From Marinitoga piezophila KA3 (GTDB lineage: Bacteria > Thermotogota > Thermotogae > Petrotogales > Petrotogaceae), in contig NC_016751.1 of assembly GCF_000255135.1 (NCBI RefSeq), forward strand, positions 1,612,001 through 1,676,000: 64,000 bases of DNA, in the 5' to 3' direction. Within the stretch, counting starts at the first letter, position 1. Each line of letters begins with the position of its first letter. This document shows positions 23,322 to 32,511 of this stretch, piece by piece. Both the position numbers and the translations under genes were made by a program. Below the pieces are notes generated by a model. It made no database searches. It saw only the letters and a program-made list of their open reading frames with translations, and was not told the origin of the DNA.

Positions 23322-24296
23322 GTGCCTGTAAATTTAAAGCAATTAATTAATTTGGTAGATAAAGAAGATTGGCCATTTACACAGGGACATAGATTATGTC
23401 CAGGATGTAACGCACCAATGGTAGCAAAATGGGCAACAATGACAGCAAAAGCTTTAGGATATGAACCAGTAGTAGGTGCAGCTACAGGATGTTTAGAAGT
23501 TTCATCAACAATATATCCATTTACATCATGGAATATTCCATACATCCATAACGCATTTGAAAATGTAGCAGCAACAATTTCTGGTGCAGAAGCTGCATAT
23601 AGATCATTAAAAAACAGAGGAAGATTAAAGACAGATAAACCAATAAAGTTTATAGCATTTGGTGGAGACGGTGGAACATACGATATAGGTCTTCAATCAT
23701 TATCAGGTGCAATTGAAAGAGGACATGATTTCTTATACATCCTTTATGATAATGAAGGTTATATGAACACAGGTAACCAGAGATCAGGATCAACACCTCC
23801 AGGTGCAGACGCAACAACAGAACCTGTTGGTAAAGTTAAAAACGGTAAAGTACAATTTAAGAAAAACATTGTTGAAATAATTGGTGCTCATGAAAACGTA
23901 TATGCTGCAACAGCTTCAACTTCAGATCCATTTGATTTTATGGCAAAAGTTGAAAAAGGTTTAAAACACGAAGGTCCAGCATTTATTGCAGTATTGGCAC
24001 CATGTGTAAGATTCTGGAGAATTCCTGAAAGTGATGGTCCAAAAATTACAAAATTAGCAGTAGAAACAAAATACTGGCCATTATACGAAATTGATAGAGG
24101 AGTATATAAAATTACAAGAAAACCAAGAAACTTCAAACCAATTGAAGAATATATCAGATCAATTGGAAGATTTAGAAAAGCATTACAACATCCTGAATAT
24201 CAGGATATGATCGCAGAAATGCAAAAATATGTAGATACAAGATGGGAAAGATTATTAAAACTTGAAGAAGTTACAAAAGATATGTACTTAAGATAA
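23322..24296 (+). CDS. porB: Pyruvate:ferredoxin oxidoreductase, beta subunit (TPP-binding)
   Basis: A 324-residue subunit. LCPGCNAP near residue 28 contributes two Cys to the proximal 4Fe-4S cluster. The TPP-Mg motif is FGGDGGTYDIGLQSL (about 112-126), followed by YDNEGYMNTGNQRSG. The start is GTG behind GGAGGTG. It is last of the por operon, and a strong terminator follows. Confidence 0.96.
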   Translation: MPVNLKQLINLVDKEDWPFTQGHRLCPGCNAPMVAKWATMTAKALGYEPVVGAATGCLEVSSTIYPFTSWNIPYIHNAFENVAATISGAEAAYRSLKNRGRLKTDKPIKFIAFGGDGGTYDIGLQSLSGAIERGHDFLYILYDNEGYMNTGNQRSGSTPPGADATTEPVGKVKNGKVQFKKNIVEIIGAHENVYAATASTSDPFDFMAKVEKGLKHEGPAFIAVLAPCVRFWRIPESDGPKITKLAVETKYWPLYEIDRGVYKITRKPRNFKPIEEYIRSIGRFRKALQHPEYQDMIAEMQKYVDTRWERLLKLEEVTKDMYLR

Positions 24297-24304
24297 TAAA
24301 ACTT

Positions 24305-24331
24305 AAAAACCGGGGCTTGCCCCCGGTTTTT
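24305..24331 (+). terminator. Rho-independent terminator of porGDAB
   Basis: An 11-bp stem AAAAACCGGGG (24305-24315) pairs with 24321-24331, which ends in T5. It starts nine bases after the porB stop. Confidence 0.92.
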
Positions 24332-24379
24332 AGGCTATAATAACAACACTAAAAATGCAGTAACAGAGGGGGTTATTAG

Positions 24380-26347
24380 ATGAGAGATTGGTTTGTCAAA
24401 TGGGAAAAGGTTATAGTTATAATAATCGTTGTATTATTTACAGCAGGTATAGTATGGTGGTCTGTTGCAGCATATATGGGGGCATCAAAACAGAATGCAG
24501 CAGCAAATGCTAAACCATCTAAAGATAATGCTGTAGCAGTGTTAACAAAAGATGGAACTGAACTTGATTATCCTTATTGGATTATGAATAATGAAGTAAG
24601 TGATGAAGTTTCACAGATGAGACAACAATATGCGGCATATGGTCAAAAAATTGATCCTGTATTTGATGAATTAGCATTAAATTACAATGCTGTAAAACAA
24701 TTATTCGATATAAAGGTAATAGAATATTATGCTGATCAAAATGGATTAACACCATCAGATAAAGAACTTGAAAAAGCGTTTAACAAATATATAGATGATC
24801 AAATTGCAAAATTAAAAGAAAATGAGGATACATGGAAGAAATATTTAGATTATTATAAAAGTGAAGATAATCTTAGAAATTTAATTAAATCAAACTATAA
24901 AAATATGTATAGAATCCAGTTAATTATCGATAAAGTAAAAGATCATGTATCAGCAGTTTCAAAAGATGAAGGGTTAAAATATCTAAAAGATAATTTTGAC
25001 GATTTAAAAAAGAAATACGAAGAAGTAAAAGCTCAACATATTCTTGTTAGTGATGAAGCTACAGCATTAAAGATTAAGAAAATGATAGAAGACAAAGAAA
25101 TTACATTTGAAGATGCAGCAGCAAAATATTCAAAAGACACATCAAATGCAACAAGTGGCGGAGAATTAGGTTGGTTCAAACATGGAGCAATGGTAAAAGA
25201 ATTTGAAGATGCATCATTTAACGCAACAGTAGGAGATTTAGTAGGACCTGTAAAAACAAATTATGGATATCATATTATAAGAGTACAGGATAAAAAAATC
25301 TTTAATAAACCAGAAGATATAATGGATAAATATCCAGAAATATATTCTGAAATAGAAAAAACACTTAAAAACGATAAATTTATAGAATGGTTGAAAAACT
25401 ATAAAGAAAGCGAAAAATTGGCTTTATCATATCTCGAGGAAGATTTAAAATTATATGATGAATATACAAAACTTTCACAGGATAAAGATGAAAATAAAAT
25501 AAAAGAATTTATTTCAGAGATGGAAAATTATGTATTTGATGATAAAGGTGAATTGGCAATAAACGTATCAGTTAATGAAATGGCTATATACGTTTATGCA
25601 ACTGGATTATTAAAAGATATATACGAAACAAGGTTGGATAAATTTACAAAATACTTAACCTTAAAAGATTCAGTTGATCCGGAAATAATAAAACTCAGCC
25701 ATGATGAAATTACAAAGAAAATAGAAGAATTAACAGCTAAAATGAAAAATGTATCAGGTGAAGAATATACAAAATTATTAAAAGAAAGATTTAAATATGA
25801 AGATGCAAAAGATTTTCTTGAATTAAAGGCAGAATTAAAAGATTATACTGATGAAGAAATAGCAAATGGAAAAGTAGAACTACAAAAAGAATTAGATAAT
25901 TTAAAAGCAAAAAGGATAAAAGTATTAGATGAATTATTTGCAGAATATCCAAGCTCAACAAAAACAGTTGATTTCTATTATAAAGAAGAACCACAAAATC
26001 CAGAAGTTGCTTTAAAATATTCAGAAAATAAATTTAACATGTATAAACAATACTTACAGTATATAGATGCAAATTCAATGTTCCAGTATTTTGGTCAGCA
26101 GCTTAGAGAAATTAGTTTCAATTTAAATAGAGTTGCATTCTCTAAAGCATCGACAGATACAAGATTAGAAGCACTTGAAACATTATTAGATTTCACAGAT
26201 ACATTTAGTCCAGATCCATTCACAAAATTGGGATACCTGGAAGAAATCAAAAAACTTGATCCAAAATATCCTGGAATAGACAAAATGATTGAAGAAACAG
26301 AAAAAGAATATGAAGCAACGAAAAATGCAACATCAACTAATAAATAA
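24380..26347 (+). CDS. Membrane-anchored parvulin-type peptidyl-prolyl isomerase (PrsA/SurA/PpiD-like)
   Basis: A 655-residue protein. An uncleaved N-terminal membrane helix (about residues 9-33, VIVIIIVVLFTAGIVWW) is followed by a SurA_N-like helical region. A PpiC domain at about 215-315 has VKAQHILVSDEATA, GGELGWFKHG and VGDLVGPVKTNYGYHIIRV. The C-terminal 300 residues are helical and rich in Lys, Glu and Leu, longer than usual for PrsA. It is probably a periplasmic folding helper for outer-envelope (toga) proteins. It is a single-gene unit between two strong terminators. Confidence 0.88.
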   Translation: MRDWFVKWEKVIVIIIVVLFTAGIVWWSVAAYMGASKQNAAANAKPSKDNAVAVLTKDGTELDYPYWIMNNEVSDEVSQMRQQYAAYGQKIDPVFDELALNYNAVKQLFDIKVIEYYADQNGLTPSDKELEKAFNKYIDDQIAKLKENEDTWKKYLDYYKSEDNLRNLIKSNYKNMYRIQLIIDKVKDHVSAVSKDEGLKYLKDNFDDLKKKYEEVKAQHILVSDEATALKIKKMIEDKEITFEDAAAKYSKDTSNATSGGELGWFKHGAMVKEFEDASFNATVGDLVGPVKTNYGYHIIRVQDKKIFNKPEDIMDKYPEIYSEIEKTLKNDKFIEWLKNYKESEKLALSYLEEDLKLYDEYTKLSQDKDENKIKEFISEMENYVFDDKGELAINVSVNEMAIYVYATGLLKDIYETRLDKFTKYLTLKDSVDPEIIKLSHDEITKKIEELTAKMKNVSGEEYTKLLKERFKYEDAKDFLELKAELKDYTDEEIANGKVELQKELDNLKAKRIKVLDELFAEYPSSTKTVDFYYKEEPQNPEVALKYSENKFNMYKQYLQYIDANSMFQYFGQQLREISFNLNRVAFSKASTDTRLEALETLLDFTDTFSPDPFTKLGYLEEIKKLDPKYPGIDKMIEETEKEYEATKNATSTNK

Positions 26348-26348
26348 G

Positions 26349-26381
26349 AAAATCAGAGAGCATCTAAAGCTCTCTGATTTT
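26349..26381. terminator. Bidirectional terminator between the PPIase gene and metH
   Basis: A 13-bp stem (26349-26361 with 26369-26381) and ATCTAAA loop with T7 on the plus side and A-rich sequence on the other. The metH stop lies in it at 26364-26366. Confidence 0.9.
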
Positions 26382-28712
26382 TTTATTATTTATAAACCTT
26401 TTTGCATATTTTAAAGCTTCATTTGCATTTTTGGCATAAAATACACCGAACTTTGAAGCAAGTTCTTTGTTCATAGAAGCCCCACCAGCAATTATAGGTA
26501 TTTCAACACCATTTTCCAGTAATAAATCTTTAACCTCCTTTATTTTTCCAACTGTTGTTGTCATCATTGCAGAAAGTCCTAAAAGATCTGACTTTAATTC
26601 TTTTACCTTTTCTAAAATAATCTTTCCTGGAATATCCTTTCCTATATCTATTACTTCATATCCTGAGCTTTTTAATACTGTAGCTACTATCTTTTTACCA
26701 ATATCATGAACATCACCTTCAACAGTAGCTACAAGAATTGTACCCTTTGATGAACTTTCTTCTTTTTTAAGCATATTATTTAGATATTCAAAAATAGGAG
26801 TTACCGTTTCAGCAGCTAAAATTAATTGTGGCAAATAAATTTCTCCTTTTGAATATAATTCACCGATATATTCCATTGTTTTGGCAAGAATGTTTTGACT
26901 CACCTGAAGAGGGGTATAATCTTTAAGCAACAAATTAATCTTTTCCTTTAATTCCCTGGATTTTTTCTTTAATATTAAGTCAGCTAATTCATCTCCTGTT
27001 GAGGTAGATGTATCTCTTGAAACTTCCATTCCATGCAATATCAATGAACCAAAAACAATATTCATGGTGCTGCTTTCTTTTGAGTTAAGTATTGCTCCAC
27101 TAAGACCATTGTGTATTGCAAGGGATAAAAACGAAGCATTAATGCCTTCTCTGCTTGGAAGTCCAAAACTTAAGTTTGATAATCCTATAGATGTTTTAAT
27201 ACCTTTTTCTGAAAGTAATTTTATAGTTTCAAGAGTAACAAAAGGATCTTTTTTTGCTCCAACTGGCAATACCAATGGATCAACAAAGATTCTATCTTTT
27301 GAAATACCATTTTCTTCAAGGTATTTAATGCCTTTCATAGCAATTTCAAATCTTTCCTGAGCAGTTTCTGGTATTTTATTTTTCATTGTAAGCAAAATCA
27401 GCATTCCGCCGTATCTTTTTAACCATCTTATAGCTGTATCCAATTTTTCTTTCTCAACAGTTGAAGAATTTATTAAAGGTCTTCCAACATACTCCTTTAA
27501 AGCAACTTCCATAAATTCGGGTTGTTGTATGTCCAGAGATAAAGGAATTGAACCTATTTTATCAAGAATTATTATACTTTTTTCAAAATGTTTTTTATCA
27601 AGCAATTTTTCAATACCAAGATTTATATCTAATACATGTGACCCTTCTTTTTCCTGAGCTGTTGCAAGATTTACCATTCTATCAAAATTATATTCCCTTA
27701 TAGCATTTTGGAAATTTTTCTTTCCTGAAGCATTTATCCTTTCGCCTATTATAAGAAATGGTTCTGTTTCTCTTAATATAGTTCTACTTGAGAGAAACTG
27801 TTTTTTTATAGTCTCTCTTTTTCTAACTCTTGTCTTGCCAATAAATTCTCTCATAAGTTTGATATGTTCTGGGCCTGTGCCACAACAACCGCCAATAATA
27901 TTTGCACCAAGATGAACAAAATCTTCCATATATACAGAAAATTTTTCAGGTGTTGTATTGTAAATTACACTTCCGTCTGGCTGAAGTTTAGGTTTTCCAG
28001 CATTTGGTTCAACGCTTATGGGCTTTTTTGAGTATTTTGAAAGTGTTTGAAATACCTTAATCATTTCTTCAGGAGTTAAAGTACAATTCATTCCTATAAC
28101 GTCTACATCAAGATCATTAAATAATGTGGCAAATATTTCAACACTTGTTCCTGTTACTGTTCGTCCATTTTCTTCAAATGTAAGATGTGCAATTATAGGA
28201 ATATTATTATCCAGATCCCTTAATGCTAAAAATGCAGCTTTTAATTCTTTTAAATCAGACATTGTTTCTATTATAAAACCGTCAATACCTGCGTTTAAGA
28301 GAATTTCTCCCTGCTCCTTAAATACCTCATATGCTTCATCAAATGATAATTCGCCGAGGGGAGTTAATAATATTCCTGTTGAGGATATATCTCCAAGAAT
28401 TTTTACGTTAGAATTTTTAGCAGCATCTTTCGCTATTTTTACAGCATGAAAATTAATATCTTTAATATTCTCTTTAACCTTTAATGATTGCATTTTTAAT
28501 CTATTTGCACTAAAAGTATTTGTTAATAAAAAATCAACACCAGCATTTACATAAGCTTTTTGTAATGTGTATACTGCATCTGGATTTGTTATATTCAACA
28601 ATTCAATAGGCATTCTACCTCTAATACCCATTTTGAAAAATTCTGTGCCATAAGCACCATCTAAAAAAAGAACTCTTTGATTTAACAATTCAGAAAATTC
28701 TTTTCTATTCAT
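26364..28712 (-). CDS. metH: Cobalamin-dependent methionine synthase lacking the activation domain
   Basis: A 782-residue protein. The homocysteine-binding barrel (about 1-290) has Zn ligands in GMNCTLTP and GGCCGTGPEH. The folate/pterin-binding barrel is about 318-560 (IGERINASGKKNF). The cap helices and cobalamin domain (about 570-782) have GDVHDIGK, the DxHxxG motif with the axial His. The fourth, AdoMet-binding activation domain of E. coli MetH is absent. It is supplied by the separate gene just upstream, whose TGA is only four bases from this ATG. It methylates homocysteine from methyl-THF. Confidence 0.95.
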   Translation of the reverse strand: MNRKEFSELLNQRVLFLDGAYGTEFFKMGIRGRMPIELLNITNPDAVYTLQKAYVNAGVDFLLTNTFSANRLKMQSLKVKENIKDINFHAVKIAKDAAKNSNVKILGDISSTGILLTPLGELSFDEAYEVFKEQGEILLNAGIDGFIIETMSDLKELKAAFLALRDLDNNIPIIAHLTFEENGRTVTGTSVEIFATLFNDLDVDVIGMNCTLTPEEMIKVFQTLSKYSKKPISVEPNAGKPKLQPDGSVIYNTTPEKFSVYMEDFVHLGANIIGGCCGTGPEHIKLMREFIGKTRVRKRETIKKQFLSSRTILRETEPFLIIGERINASGKKNFQNAIREYNFDRMVNLATAQEKEGSHVLDINLGIEKLLDKKHFEKSIIILDKIGSIPLSLDIQQPEFMEVALKEYVGRPLINSSTVEKEKLDTAIRWLKRYGGMLILLTMKNKIPETAQERFEIAMKGIKYLEENGISKDRIFVDPLVLPVGAKKDPFVTLETIKLLSEKGIKTSIGLSNLSFGLPSREGINASFLSLAIHNGLSGAILNSKESSTMNIVFGSLILHGMEVSRDTSTSTGDELADLILKKKSRELKEKINLLLKDYTPLQVSQNILAKTMEYIGELYSKGEIYLPQLILAAETVTPIFEYLNNMLKKEESSSKGTILVATVEGDVHDIGKKIVATVLKSSGYEVIDIGKDIPGKIILEKVKELKSDLLGLSAMMTTTVGKIKEVKDLLLENGVEIPIIAGGASMNKELASKFGVFYAKNANEALKYAKRFINNKKIREL

Positions 28713-28716
28713 CTTA

Positions 28717-29286
28717 TCACCAGCCTATTAAACAGGTTGTTGTTTTTCCTGGAATCATTATACCACTTTCACGAACCATAATTTTATCTGTTAAATTTAG
28801 CATTTCAACTATAATTTTATTTACTCTAATATCGATATCCCCATATCCAGGTGAAAAACGCATAGTACCTTTTCCATATTTAGTTCGTAATTTTTGGTCA
28901 AATGTATTATTTAATTTTTCAAGAGCTTCAGAAGCCCATGCGTCAAGTAACGTTCCTTCAAGAACTTTATTTCTTTCCATTAAGCTTTCAATTTCTTTAT
29001 CAATTCTCTCACCTAATGTTGAAAGAAATATAGATAATTTTTTTGAACCAACGAACTTTGAAGGAATTATTTCTTTGGGAACTTTATTTATTTCATATAT
29101 ATTATGCCACAATTGTGGACTTGCAAGTTCAAGACCTTTAAGATATATTTCGGTAACAATTTTATTTAGATTTTCATCATCAATAATTTTTTTATATATA
29201 CTTCCAGCACGCGCCAGATATATTTGTTTTGAAGGCATGTATTCGCTTTTTTGTGGAATATATTCTTCTATTTCAGAAAAATTCAT
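28717..29286 (-). CDS. Methionine synthase activation-domain protein
   Basis: A 189-residue free-standing homologue of the MetH reactivation domain, like Thermotoga maritima TM0269. It contains MRFSPGYGDI and ends with SGIMIPGKTTTCLIGW, which match the AdoMet-binding family signatures. It should reductively methylate oxidised cob(II)alamin in MetH. The ATG at 29284-29286 follows GAGGTG; the 11-codon-longer frame lacks a ribosome site. It is co-transcribed with metH. Confidence 0.88.
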   Translation of the reverse strand: MNFSEIEEYIPQKSEYMPSKQIYLARAGSIYKKIIDDENLNKIVTEIYLKGLELASPQLWHNIYEINKVPKEIIPSKFVGSKKLSIFLSTLGERIDKEIESLMERNKVLEGTLLDAWASEALEKLNNTFDQKLRTKYGKGTMRFSPGYGDIDIRVNKIIVEMLNLTDKIMVRESGIMIPGKTTTCLIGW

Positions 29287-29342
29287 CGTATCACCTCTAC
29301 TAATAAATAATAAAATCAATGCTTGTATTAAAGTTTTTATTT

Positions 29343-29351
29343 ATTATAGCA
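29343..29351 (-). promoter_or_regulatory. Extended -10 promoter of the methionine synthase pair
   Basis: The minus strand reads TGCTATAAT about 57 bases before the activation-domain gene. No riboswitch-like structure is evident in the short leader. Confidence 0.5.
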
Positions 29352-29421
29352 TATATATTTTTAAAGATAAAATAACGTATTGTGAGTTATATAAAAACTA
29401 TTTATTTATTTTGAGATGATA

Positions 29422-29430
29422 TGATATAAT
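29422..29430 (+). promoter_or_regulatory. Extended -10 promoter of pgl
   Basis: TGATATAAT, with a further TATAAT-like repeat directly after, lies about 58 bases before the pgl ATG. Confidence 0.55.
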
Positions 29431-29488
29431 ATAATTTAATAGAAGTATAAGGTAATTACTACTCTTAGAAGAGGATTTGGAGGTTTTA

Positions 29489-30181
29489 ATGAGAATATTT
29501 GAATACGAAAATATAAATGAAATGAGTTTTGAAACTGCAAAAACTGTTTTTAACTTTTATGATTATTACATAAGAAAACAGGGGTATTTTTCTCTGGTCT
29601 TAGCGGGGGGCAATACTCCAAAATTACTGTATCAAATTCTGGCATCTGAATATAATTTAAAAATAAACTGGAATGATGTATATATATTTTTTGGTGATGA
29701 AAGATATGTGGATAAAGAAAATGAATATAGCAATTATAAAATGGCTTTTGAAACGTTGATTTCAAAAATAGATATTCCCCCAAAAAATATTTTTAGAATA
29801 AGAACAGAAATCGAACCTATTGAAAAATGTGTAGAAGATTATGAAAACCAAATATTGAAATTTTTTGAGAAGAAAGATAAAGATGTTTCATTTGATTTAA
29901 TTCTTTTGGGAATGGGGAATGATGGACATGTTGCCTCAATTTTTCCAGATATTGAAATTTCAAATAATAAGTATATTGATTATGTTATACCAAAAAATGC
30001 AAATCCATTAGTTCCAAGAATAACCTTTACATATAATACTATAAATAATAGTAAAAACGTTGTTTTTTTAATTTCTGGAAAAGAAAAAATAAAAGTATTA
30101 AATGAAGTTTTTAGAGGGAAAGAATATCCGGTGGGAAATATAAAACCACGTGAGAATTTGATATATTTTATATCTAAGTAA
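29489..30181 (+). CDS. pgl: 6-phosphogluconolactonase
   Basis: A 230-residue protein of the NagB/DevB fold. It has LVLAGGNTPKLLYQIL (phosphate loop), VYIFFGDERYVD, and LGMGNDGHVASIFP with the catalytic His region. It hydrolyses 6-phosphoglucono-lactone in the oxidative pentose phosphate pathway. The ATG at 29489 has GGAGG six bases upstream. No zwf or gnd is adjacent in the window. Confidence 0.93.
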   Translation: MRIFEYENINEMSFETAKTVFNFYDYYIRKQGYFSLVLAGGNTPKLLYQILASEYNLKINWNDVYIFFGDERYVDKENEYSNYKMAFETLISKIDIPPKNIFRIRTEIEPIEKCVEDYENQILKFFEKKDKDVSFDLILLGMGNDGHVASIFPDIEISNNKYIDYVIPKNANPLVPRITFTYNTINNSKNVVFLISGKEKIKVLNEVFRGKEYPVGNIKPRENLIYFISK

Positions 30182-30283
30182 TCTTTATTAGTGATTTGAA
30201 GGTGTATTATTAAATTTCTATCAAAATATCAATCTAACCTCAGTATATTGGCGAAAAAATGAAGAAAAATTCCTGCAATTAAT

Positions 30284-30316
30284 AAAATAATGAGGCTTTA
30301 ACAGCCTCATTATTTT
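30284..30316. terminator. Bidirectional terminator between pgl and the amidase gene
   Basis: A 14-bp perfect stem (30284-30297 with 30303-30316) flanked by A and T tracts. The amidase stop codon (30310-30312) is inside the stem. Confidence 0.9.
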
Positions 30317-31683
30317 AATCCAAAATATTCCAGAATACTGTCTGATATTATTTTAGCGAACAAATCTATATATACACCGGATTTAAAGCTTATTTCTACT
30401 GTTGGATTTGAAAGAAATTCAAGTTCAAATAATACTGCCGGGCATTTAGTATATGCCAGTACTGCAAATTCAGCTGCATGTATGGATCTAAAAGGAATGT
30501 TATTTTCTTTGATGCGTTTTTTTAATAATTCTGCAAATTTTTTGCTTTCTGGAATTGAATTTTTCTTTTCTATAACTCTTGATTCTATTATATCCTTATT
30601 TTTTTTCATGTCGAGGTTTTCTTTCCTTGCGATTTTTCTGGCGTATTTATCGTTTGAAAATGAGAAATAATAAATTTCTGAACCTCGAACACTTCGATTT
30701 TCAAGATATGAATTGAGATGTATACTTACAAATAAATCTGCCCCAACATCATTTGCAAATTTTGCACGATTATATAATTCTACAAATTTATCATAGCTTC
30801 TTGTGAGATAAACCCTTATATTTTTATTTTTTAATAATTCCTGTGTTTTTAATGCAACCTTTAAAGCGACATCTTTTTCTTTCGTTCCAAGATATCCAAG
30901 AGCACCAGGATCAAAGTCTCCATGTCCGGGATCTAAAACCACTATAGGTGCAGTGAATTTTTCTGTTAATTCTATATCAAGAATAATTCTTCCGTTTTCT
31001 GTGATTTTGGTATATTTTTTTGCTTCGGCACCAAGTATTATGGTTACCCATATTTCTTTTTTAGAATGTTGCATGGCTTTTATCTGTTTTAGGAATTTAT
31101 TGTTATATGTTTTTGAAAAGGAAACTTCAGGAATCTCAGCACCATATATTTTTATTAAATATCCCGGTGCAGATGTGAGCGAATATACTTCATATTTTTC
31201 CGGTTTCATTGAAAATTCCATAATAACACGCAATCTTTCATTCATTAAAAAGCCGTCTATACTTTTTAATTTTGCAAGGTTGTAATTTAAATAATAACCC
31301 TTTGAATTAGTAAAATATTCAAGATTTGCAATTTGGGCTAATGTGCTTAATTCAACATAATAATTTTTATTTATATATTTAAAATTATTTTTGTCTAGTG
31401 TTAGTGATTCAGAAGAATTCAATATGGCAATTTGTGCATTTGGAAATACAACTGCTGACCATGTATCCTGAAATTTTATTATTAATAGATTTTCAGATGT
31501 AGAAATTACGTCGTATTCAAGATGTTTTAAATAAGAAACATTGAGGAAAATCTTTCCATTTTCCTCAATGTAATTAAGTCTATCTACTTTTTTCCATTGT
31601 AAAAACAAGTCTTTTGAAAATAATTGTATTGAAAATATAATTATTAGGAAAATTAAAAGAGGTAATTTTTTATTATAATTCAT
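30310..31683 (-). CDS. N-acetylmuramoyl-L-alanine amidase (AmiC/Amidase_3 type)
   Basis: A 457-residue secreted enzyme. A signal peptide (about residues 5-23) is followed by a copper-amine-oxidase/AMIN-like beta region. The catalytic zinc amidase domain (about 245-455) has VVLDPGHGDFDPGALG with a Zn His, a conserved Glu in TKEKDVAL, FVSIHLNSY with another Zn His, and the catalytic Glu in LFELEFLSNP. It cleaves the amide between MurNAc and the stem peptide. It lies two bases downstream of the LysM/M23 endopeptidase gene, so two cell-wall hydrolases are made together. Confidence 0.92.
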   Translation of the reverse strand: MNYNKKLPLLIFLIIIFSIQLFSKDLFLQWKKVDRLNYIEENGKIFLNVSYLKHLEYDVISTSENLLIIKFQDTWSAVVFPNAQIAILNSSESLTLDKNNFKYINKNYYVELSTLAQIANLEYFTNSKGYYLNYNLAKLKSIDGFLMNERLRVIMEFSMKPEKYEVYSLTSAPGYLIKIYGAEIPEVSFSKTYNNKFLKQIKAMQHSKKEIWVTIILGAEAKKYTKITENGRIILDIELTEKFTAPIVVLDPGHGDFDPGALGYLGTKEKDVALKVALKTQELLKNKNIRVYLTRSYDKFVELYNRAKFANDVGADLFVSIHLNSYLENRSVRGSEIYYFSFSNDKYARKIARKENLDMKKNKDIIESRVIEKKNSIPESKKFAELLKKRIKENNIPFRSIHAAEFAVLAYTKCPAVLFELEFLSNPTVEISFKSGVYIDLFAKIISDSILEYFGLK

Positions 31684-31686
31684 GCA

Positions 31687-32511
31687 TTACTCGCCACCCA
31701 TATAGTTTTTATCTATTTCAACATGTGCAAACTTCATTCCTGGTAAAAAGATCATAGGATTTACGCTCTTTTCATCAAGTGTTCTTACTTCAAAATGAAC
31801 ATGAGGACCTGTGGATATTCCTGTACTTCCAACTCTTCCAATTAATTCACCCTTTTTAACAATTATTCCAGGAACAACATCCGCTCTGGACATGTGTGCA
31901 AATATATAATAATGTTTTCCAGCCTTTATTTTTACATATATTCCATAACCTTTATCTTTTTTTACTTCTACAACCTTTCCGGTTATAGAAGAAAATATAG
32001 GTAATCCTTCGCTTAAAGCTATATCTATTCCACTATGAAATCTTTTTTCGTGGTAAATTGGATGTATTCTCCAACCGTAAGGTGAGGTTAATTCTCCCCA
32101 TACAGGCCATGAAACAGTAACCTTTTTATTGTAGGATAATCCAAGATAATTGTAAGGTATTAATAATTTCTGACCTACATATATTTTTTCTGGATTTGTT
32201 ATATGATTGTATTTTATTAAGAGATTTAAGTCTGTAAACATCGATTTGGCAATATATGAAAGATTATCACCAGATTTTACTGTATATATAAAAACAGGTT
32301 CTTCCGGGATTTTAATTTTTTGTCCTGGATATATATATTTCTTATAAGCGAGTTCGGGATTATAATCAACAATTAATGATAAGGGAATATTATGTTTATA
32401 TGCAATTAGTTCTAGAGAATCGCCAGATTTTACTGTGTATGTGTATGTATTAACAGAAAATATAGTTGTAATTAATAATGTTAAAATAATTAAAAAAATC
32501 CGATTTTTCAT
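31687..32511 (-). CDS. LysM-M23 murein endopeptidase
   Basis: A 274-residue exported protein: signal peptide, two LysM repeats (about 22-68 and 74-119, both starting YTVKSGD and ending in PGQK or VGQK), and an M23 peptidase domain. The M23 domain has HSGIDIAL (Zn His/Asp), the conserved FAHMSR and GPHVHFEVR (catalytic and Zn His). All catalytic residues are present, so it should be active. Its ATG overlaps the cheB stop. Confidence 0.93.
   Translation of the reverse strand: MKNRIFLIILTLLITTIFSVNTYTYTVKSGDSLELIAYKHNIPLSLIVDYNPELAYKKYIYPGQKIKIPEEPVFIYTVKSGDNLSYIAKSMFTDLNLLIKYNHITNPEKIYVGQKLLIPYNYLGLSYNKKVTVSWPVWGELTSPYGWRIHPIYHEKRFHSGIDIALSEGLPIFSSITGKVVEVKKDKGYGIYVKIKAGKHYYIFAHMSRADVVPGIIVKKGELIGRVGSTGISTGPHVHFEVRTLDEKSVNPMIFLPGMKFAHVEIDKNYMGGE

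Noticed and set aside
29287-29488. Possible cobalamin or SAM riboswitch ahead of the methionine synthase pair
   Set aside because: The leader is short and AT-rich with no conserved box or stable multi-helix fold.
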